This document shows, piece by piece, positions 6,429 through 9,037 of a stretch of 9,037 nucleotides of DNA. The DNA is from an uncultured Bacilli bacterium (GTDB lineage: Bacteria > Bacillota_I > Bacilli_A > RF39 > UBA660). The DNA is taken from the NCBI GenBank assembly GCA_947856335.1, contig CANUCD010000035.1, positions 1 to 9,037 on the forward strand, written 5' to 3'. The position numbers and the translations under genes are program-made. Below the pieces are notes generated by a model. The model saw only the letters and a program-made list of their open reading frames with translations. It was not told where the DNA came from and did no database searches. Position 1 is the stretch's first letter, and every line of letters starts with the position of its first letter.

Positions 6429-7334
6429 CTAATACAAACTATTAAGTCCCCTTTCTTTTTTCTTGGTTGTTCCTCCTTCTATATCATAACAATCATTGAT
6501 AATAAAAAAAGCATTTTTATCTAGTTCTAATATTATTTCTTTAAACATATAATAATCACGATTAGGAACAACACATAATAATACATCTCTTTTTTTATTT
6601 GTATATCCACCCTCAGCTTTTATTCTTGTAACTCCAAGTTTTAAATCATCAATTATAACTTTTTCTATTTCATCTAACTTACTACTGTTAATAATAAACA
6701 TTTTGCTTTCTGATATACCAATAACCATTTTATCTACTATTAAACTTGAGACATATAAAATAATGATACCATATACTACTTTAGGGACTCCAAAGACAAT
6801 ACCACCAAATAAAATAATAAAGACATTACTTAAGATAGCAGCTTTCCCCTCAGGCATATGTAAGTATTTACAAAGTATTTGCATAATTATATCACTGCCC
6901 CCTGTTGTATATTCCATTTTATATACAATTCCATAAGCAATACCATATAAAATACTTGTAAATACAACGGTTGTAATTATATCATCAAAGATGAATTTTT
7001 CAGCTAAAAGTTCTCCTAATGGGGCTGTAAAAGTAATCATAATTGGGTATAATATACTGCCAAAAATACTATTTACAGTCTTATCTTTTCCTAGGAAAAT
7101 AAAACTAATTCCTATTAAGAAAATTGCACTTGCATAAATAAATATTTGATCATTCCATCCAAATAAATCATTAAAAATAATTGCTAAACTAGATGTTCCT
7201 CCCACAATTAAATCATTGGGTTTTAAAAACATATTATAATTTAACCCTAATAAAAATGTTCCTAAAAGTAAAAATACAAGTCTAGGTATTTTATTTTTAT
7301 CTAGTACTTTCTTTAATATTTTTGGTATATCCAT
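6429..7334 (-). CDS. YitT family membrane protein with C-terminal DUF2179 domain
   Basis: This 301-residue protein has the YitT architecture. Five or six hydrophobic helices span about 17-200, with conserved GGTSSLA at 45-51 and TTGGSDI at 143-149. A soluble DUF2179 domain (about 205-290) follows, including GVTRIKAEGGYTNKKRDVL and the closing FFIINDCYDIEG. Members are common in Bacillota and often present in several copies per genome. They are suspected transporters of unknown substrate, with DUF2179 as a possible ligand sensor. The ATG start is supported by AGGG (7343-7340), five bases upstream. The gene has a sigma-A-type promoter and an 11-base direct repeat around it, and probably leads a transcript with priA. 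No truncation is seen, and the Lys/Arg-rich tail is ordinary. Confidence 0.92.
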   Translation of the reverse strand: MDIPKILKKVLDKNKIPRLVFLLLGTFLLGLNYNMFLKPNDLIVGGTSSLAIIFNDLFGWNDQIFIYASAIFLIGISFIFLGKDKTVNSIFGSILYPIMITFTAPLGELLAEKFIFDDIITTVVFTSILYGIAYGIVYKMEYTTGGSDIIMQILCKYLHMPEGKAAILSNVFIILFGGIVFGVPKVVYGIIILYVSSLIVDKMVIGISESKMFIINSSKLDEIEKVIIDDLKLGVTRIKAEGGYTNKKRDVLLCVVPNRDYYMFKEIILELDKNAFFIINDCYDIEGGTTKKKERGLNSLY

Positions 7335-7357
7335 ATTATCCCTATCTTTCTAATAAA

Positions 7358-7386
7358 ATAATAGCGATTATTCTTATAAAAGTCAA
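7358..7386 (-). promoter_or_regulatory. Sigma-A-type promoter of yitT
   Basis: On the minus strand, TTGACT (7386-7381), a 17-base spacer and TATTAT (7363-7358), with an expected start near 7351. The -35 and following bases TTGACTTTTATAA are repeated exactly in the promoter of the adjacent 58-residue gene. One copy of an 11-base direct repeat overlaps the -10. Confidence 0.75.
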
Positions 7387-7410
7387 GTATAATACTACCA
7401 ATAGCGATTA
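7360..7410. repeat. Direct repeat flanking the yitT -35, possible operator
   Basis: AATAGCGATTA occurs at 7360-7370 and again at 7400-7410, exactly 40 bases apart (close to four helical turns). Between them, AGTATAATACT (7386-7396) is a perfect 11-base palindrome touching the yitT -35. One repeat covers the -10 region; the other lies in the last codons of the 58-residue gene. The layout suits a regulator binding both sites, but this is inference. Confidence 0.4.
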
Positions 7411-7571
7411 AATAAAGTAATGTCTATATCAAATTGTTCTTTTATAAATCCACATTTAGCTTCCACTAAACCAGATTCATTTACCACACAAGTATTTTTT
7501 TCAGTATAAATAAAATCTATAATAACAAAAACAACTAAAATAATAATAATGCCAATAAATATATCTTTCAT
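7395..7571 (-). CDS. Small single-helix membrane protein, 58 residues, hypothetical
   Basis: The frame runs from ATG at 7571 to TAG at 7395. After MKD comes one strongly hydrophobic helix (about residues 4-22), followed by a polar tail of about 36 residues with two Cys (28 and 40), predicted to lie outside the membrane or in the periplasm-like space. It has GGTGG four bases upstream and a good sigma-A-type promoter with 17-base spacing, which makes it a credible gene despite its size. It is not a lipoprotein: no Cys follows the helix in a lipobox. It lies just upstream of yitT, whose promoter starts within ten bases of its stop, and no terminator separates them, so it may be partly cotranscribed with yitT. 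I do not recognise the family. Confidence 0.6.
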   Translation of the reverse strand: MKDIFIGIIIILVVFVIIDFIYTEKNTCVVNESGLVEAKCGFIKEQFDIDITLFNRYW

Positions 7572-7586
7572 AATACCACCAAATAG

Positions 7587-7615
7587 ATAATAATTTAATT
7601 TTTTATAAAAGTCAA
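7587..7615 (-). promoter_or_regulatory. Sigma-A-type promoter of the 58-residue gene
   Basis: On the minus strand, TTGACT (7615-7610), a 17-base spacer and TATTAT (7592-7587). The expected start near 7580 coincides with the first base of the GGTGG Shine-Dalgarno site (7580-7576), giving a leader of about nine bases. Confidence 0.7.
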
Positions 7616-7616
7616 C

Positions 7617-7644
7617 ATAAATATAATATCATATTCATATAGTA
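7617..7644 (+). promoter_or_regulatory. Possible mother-cell (SigE/SigK) promoter of gerQ
   Basis: CATATAGTA at 7636-7644 fits CATANNNTA, the -10 shared by mother-cell sigma factors. ATA at 7617-7619, 16 bases upstream, fits the loose SigE -35. This is where a coat gene should have such a promoter. A TATAAT at 7622-7627 is also present but lacks a convincing -35, so vegetative transcription is a weaker alternative. Confidence 0.45.
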
Positions 7645-7659
7645 AATTGAGGTGTTTAA

Positions 7660-8016
7660 ATGAATGGTAATTTTTTTGGAAATCCTACTTTTCCAACTAA
7701 TAATACCAATACTGTTAGTAGTCCTCCTGCTAATTATAGTTATATGGAAACTTTTCCTAATGAACAAAGTTATATCGAAAATATTTTAAGACTTAACAAG
7801 GGTAAAAAAGTAAAAGCATATTTTTCTTATCCCGATTCAACTGAGTGGAGAGATAAAATATATGAGGGAATTATTGAAGAAGCTGGGAAAGATCATTTAA
7901 TTATGAGTGATCCTAAGACAGGAGATTGGTATTTACTTAGAATGATTTATCTTAATTATGTTACTTTTGAAGAAAAAATTAACTATAATCATATTTATTC
8001 CGATAAAACACTTTAA
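7660..8016 (+). CDS. gerQ: Spore coat protein GerQ
   Basis: GerQ is a spore coat protein that, in B. subtilis, is needed for correct placement and function of the cortex hydrolase CwlJ in germination. This 118-residue protein carries the GerQ core from about 36 to 110: QSYIENILRLNKGKKV, then EEAGKDHLIMSDPKTG and WYLLRMIYLNYVTFEEKINY. The N-terminal 35 residues are a low-complexity Asn/Pro/Thr/Phe arm, shorter than the Gln/Pro-rich arm of B. subtilis GerQ (about 180 residues in total there). As I recall, Tgl crosslinks B. subtilis GerQ through lysines at its extreme N terminus; here the first Lys is residue 47, so that reaction is unlikely in the same form. GAGGTG (7649-7654) precedes the ATG by five bases. 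cwlJ, its usual partner gene, is not adjacent in this window. Confidence 0.93.
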   Translation: MNGNFFGNPTFPTNNTNTVSSPPANYSYMETFPNEQSYIENILRLNKGKKVKAYFSYPDSTEWRDKIYEGIIEEAGKDHLIMSDPKTGDWYLLRMIYLNYVTFEEKINYNHIYSDKTL

Positions 8017-8029
8017 AGAGTGTTTTTTT
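8005..8029. terminator. Bidirectional terminator shared by gerQ and the hydrolase gene
   Basis: AAAACACT (8005-8012) pairs with AGTGTTTT (8019-8026) across a six-base loop. On the plus strand it continues into T to 8029; on the minus strand the tract is TTTT and weaker. Both converging stop codons (plus TAA 8014-8016, minus TAA 8015-8013) lie in the loop. Confidence 0.8.
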
Positions 8030-8537
8030 CTAAGAGAAAAATATATTCATTAAAATATTTCTTTTCTTCTTTTAAAATAGAAGATTTACCATGACCTGGA
8101 TATATTAAAGTATCATCTGGATAAGTTTGTATTTTTTTTAGACTTTCTATCATATCTTTGGGGTTAGATGATTCAAGGTCGCATCTGCCAATTGTATGAT
8201 AAAAAAGGAAATCACCCGTAAACATAATTTTTTCGTCTTTGAAATAAAATGTAAGAGAATCACTGGCATGACCTGGAGTTTTTATTATTTCATAAGAAAA
8301 GGTTTTTCTTAGAAAAGTATTATGTTTGATGTGATAGTAATTTTCTAATTCATCTAAAGCTAGAATATGATCCCAATGATGATGAGTTACTAATATTTCT
8401 TCTACTAAATAACCTTGACATGCATCAATAATTTTTTTAGCATTATCTGCTGGATCAATAATTAAACATTTATTATCCTTTTTTAAAATATAACAATTAT
8501 TATCTAGTCTTCCTAGTATTAAATGTTTTAAATTCAT
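8013..8537 (-). CDS. Metallo-beta-lactamase-fold hydrolase, glyoxalase II-like
   Basis: This 174-residue protein has a complete metal-binding set. HHHWDH gives His52, His54, Asp56 and His57; PGHASDS gives His90; TGD gives Asp109; PGHG gives His149. This predicts a two-metal site and thioester or similar hydrolysis in the cytoplasm. Its length and the IIDPAD and GRCDLESSNP segments match short glyoxalase II-like proteins that lack the C-terminal substrate domain of classical GloB, so the real substrate is unknown. The start chosen is the ATG at 8537, with GGTGA (8547-8543) five bases upstream. An in-frame ATG at 8549 and the far TTG at 8582 lie upstream of the predicted transcription start near 8547. 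It overlaps the gerQ stop codon on the other strand by four bases (8013-8016). Confidence 0.9.
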   Translation of the reverse strand: MNLKHLILGRLDNNCYILKKDNKCLIIDPADNAKKIIDACQGYLVEEILVTHHHWDHILALDELENYYHIKHNTFLRKTFSYEIIKTPGHASDSLTFYFKDEKIMFTGDFLFYHTIGRCDLESSNPKDMIESLKKIQTYPDDTLIYPGHGKSSILKEEKKYFNEYIFLLEKNTL

Positions 8538-8553
8538 AATTATCACCATGAAT

Positions 8554-8582
8554 ATCATAGCAGAAAAATAAATATCTAGCAA
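8554..8582 (-). promoter_or_regulatory. Sigma-A-type promoter of the hydrolase gene
   Basis: On the minus strand, TTGCTA (8582-8577), a 17-base spacer, an extended -10 TG and TATGAT (8559-8554). The expected start near 8547 is the first base of GGTGA, leaving a leader of about ten bases. Confidence 0.65.
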
Positions 8583-8600
8583 TTATTTTTAGAAAAGGCT

Positions 8601-8628
8601 TTTAAATTTTTTAAAAACTTGTTATAAT
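8601..8628 (+). promoter_or_regulatory. Extended -10 promoter of the LemA-like gene
   Basis: TGT followed by a perfect TATAAT (8623-8628) forms an extended -10. The -35 is weak (TTTAAA at 8601-8606, 16-base spacer). The expected start near 8635 is the first base of GGTGA (8635-8639), giving a ten-base leader to the ATG at 8645. Confidence 0.6.
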
Positions 8629-8644
8629 TTTAATGGTGAAGAAT

Positions 8645-9037
8645 ATGCTTGGATTATCAATATTTTTAATTATACTTATTATTGCTTGTTTAATAGGAAT
8701 ATATTATGCTATATCTTTTAATACATTAAATGATTTAAAGACAAAAATACATGAAGCAGAAGTAATTATTGATGAAGCTTTAAGGATGAAGTATGATACT
8801 TTAATGCGAGTTAGTAATCATATAAGAAAACATATGGAAAGTAATAAAAATTATTTTAAAGAATATGAAAAATTAAATAATAGTAATATTACAAATTTTG
8901 AGGTGGATAGAAAACTTAATGAGGGGTATACTCTTATACTTAAAATGATTGATGATTTAAAATTAAATGATGATAAACAAATAAATGAAGAAATTGATAG
9001 TATTTCAGATATAGATACAATTTGTTTTATGGGAACA
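8645..9037 (+). CDS. LemA-like membrane protein, cut by the window end
   Basis: The frame stays open from ATG 8645 to the window end, giving 131 residues. A single hydrophobic helix (about 2-24) is followed by a helical region that fits the LemA pattern: FNTLNDLKTKIHEAEVIIDE at 25-44, then ALRMKYDTLMRVSNHI at 45-60. LemA proteins normally read YNxLVxLRxxVxxAWxxIDVxLKRRYDLIPNLV at this place. Here the Trp and the PNLV portion are lost, so it is a divergent member. Family members are membrane-anchored helical bundles with a short outer tip; their role is poorly understood. GGTGA five bases upstream supports this start, while an in-frame ATG at 8633 would sit at or before the predicted transcription start. 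It diverges from the hydrolase gene. The C terminus is not visible. Confidence 0.65.
   Translation, partial: MLGLSIFLIILIIACLIGIYYAISFNTLNDLKTKIHEAEVIIDEALRMKYDTLMRVSNHIRKHMESNKNYFKEYEKLNNSNITNFEVDRKLNEGYTLILKMIDDLKLNDDKQINEEIDSISDIDTICFMGT

Noticed and set aside
6703..6936. Plus-strand open frame inside yitT
   Set aside because: It is antisense to the conserved YitT core and has no start signals.
1..9037. Alternative genetic code, as in Mollicutes
   Set aside because: All complete genes end in TAA or TAG, Trp is encoded by TGG, and no conserved Trp position is occupied by TGA.
1..9037. Mobile element, CRISPR array, prophage, toxin-antitoxin or defence system
   Set aside because: No transposase, integrase, repeat-spacer pattern, nuclease cluster or target-site duplication was seen; the genes are housekeeping, envelope and sporulation functions.

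Overview
The window comes from an AT-rich, endospore-forming member of the Bacillota (Firmicutes). It encodes a forespore sigma factor that matches SigG across the whole protein and a GerQ-like spore coat protein. Codon use is strongly A/T-ending, Shine-Dalgarno sites are AGGAG or GGTGA types, and intrinsic terminators are AT-rich. Every complete gene ends in TAA or TAG and TGG encodes Trp, so nothing points to an altered genetic code. An uncultured gut lineage is plausible, but the order cannot be fixed from this sequence.

Layout: A structured stretch with a terminator-like hairpin (1-100) precedes a 56-residue hypothetical gene on the plus strand. A long minus-strand block follows. Read in its direction of transcription (right to left) it holds a 58-residue one-helix membrane protein, a YitT-family membrane protein, primosomal helicase PriA, an OatA-like membrane acyltransferase with two SGNH-type domains, SigG and an RDD-family membrane protein. 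On the right, gerQ (plus) converges on a metallo-beta-lactamase-fold hydrolase (minus). The hydrolase diverges from a LemA-like gene that runs off the window.

Transcription units read from the sequence: the 58-residue gene, yitT, the acyltransferase, the RDD gene, the hydrolase and the LemA-like gene each have a sigma-A-type promoter. yitT and priA probably share a transcript that ends at a hairpin whose 3' arm also carries the -35 box of the acyltransferase promoter. sigG is preceded by a hairpin that buries its Shine-Dalgarno site. A weak forespore-type promoter lies over that hairpin.

I see no defence system, mobile element, CRISPR array or biosynthetic cluster. The most interesting points are the sigG leader hairpin, the second, catalytically degenerate SGNH domain in the acyltransferase, very short predicted leaders that begin at the Shine-Dalgarno site in several genes, and a convergent gene pair whose overlapping stop codons sit in the loop of a shared terminator.
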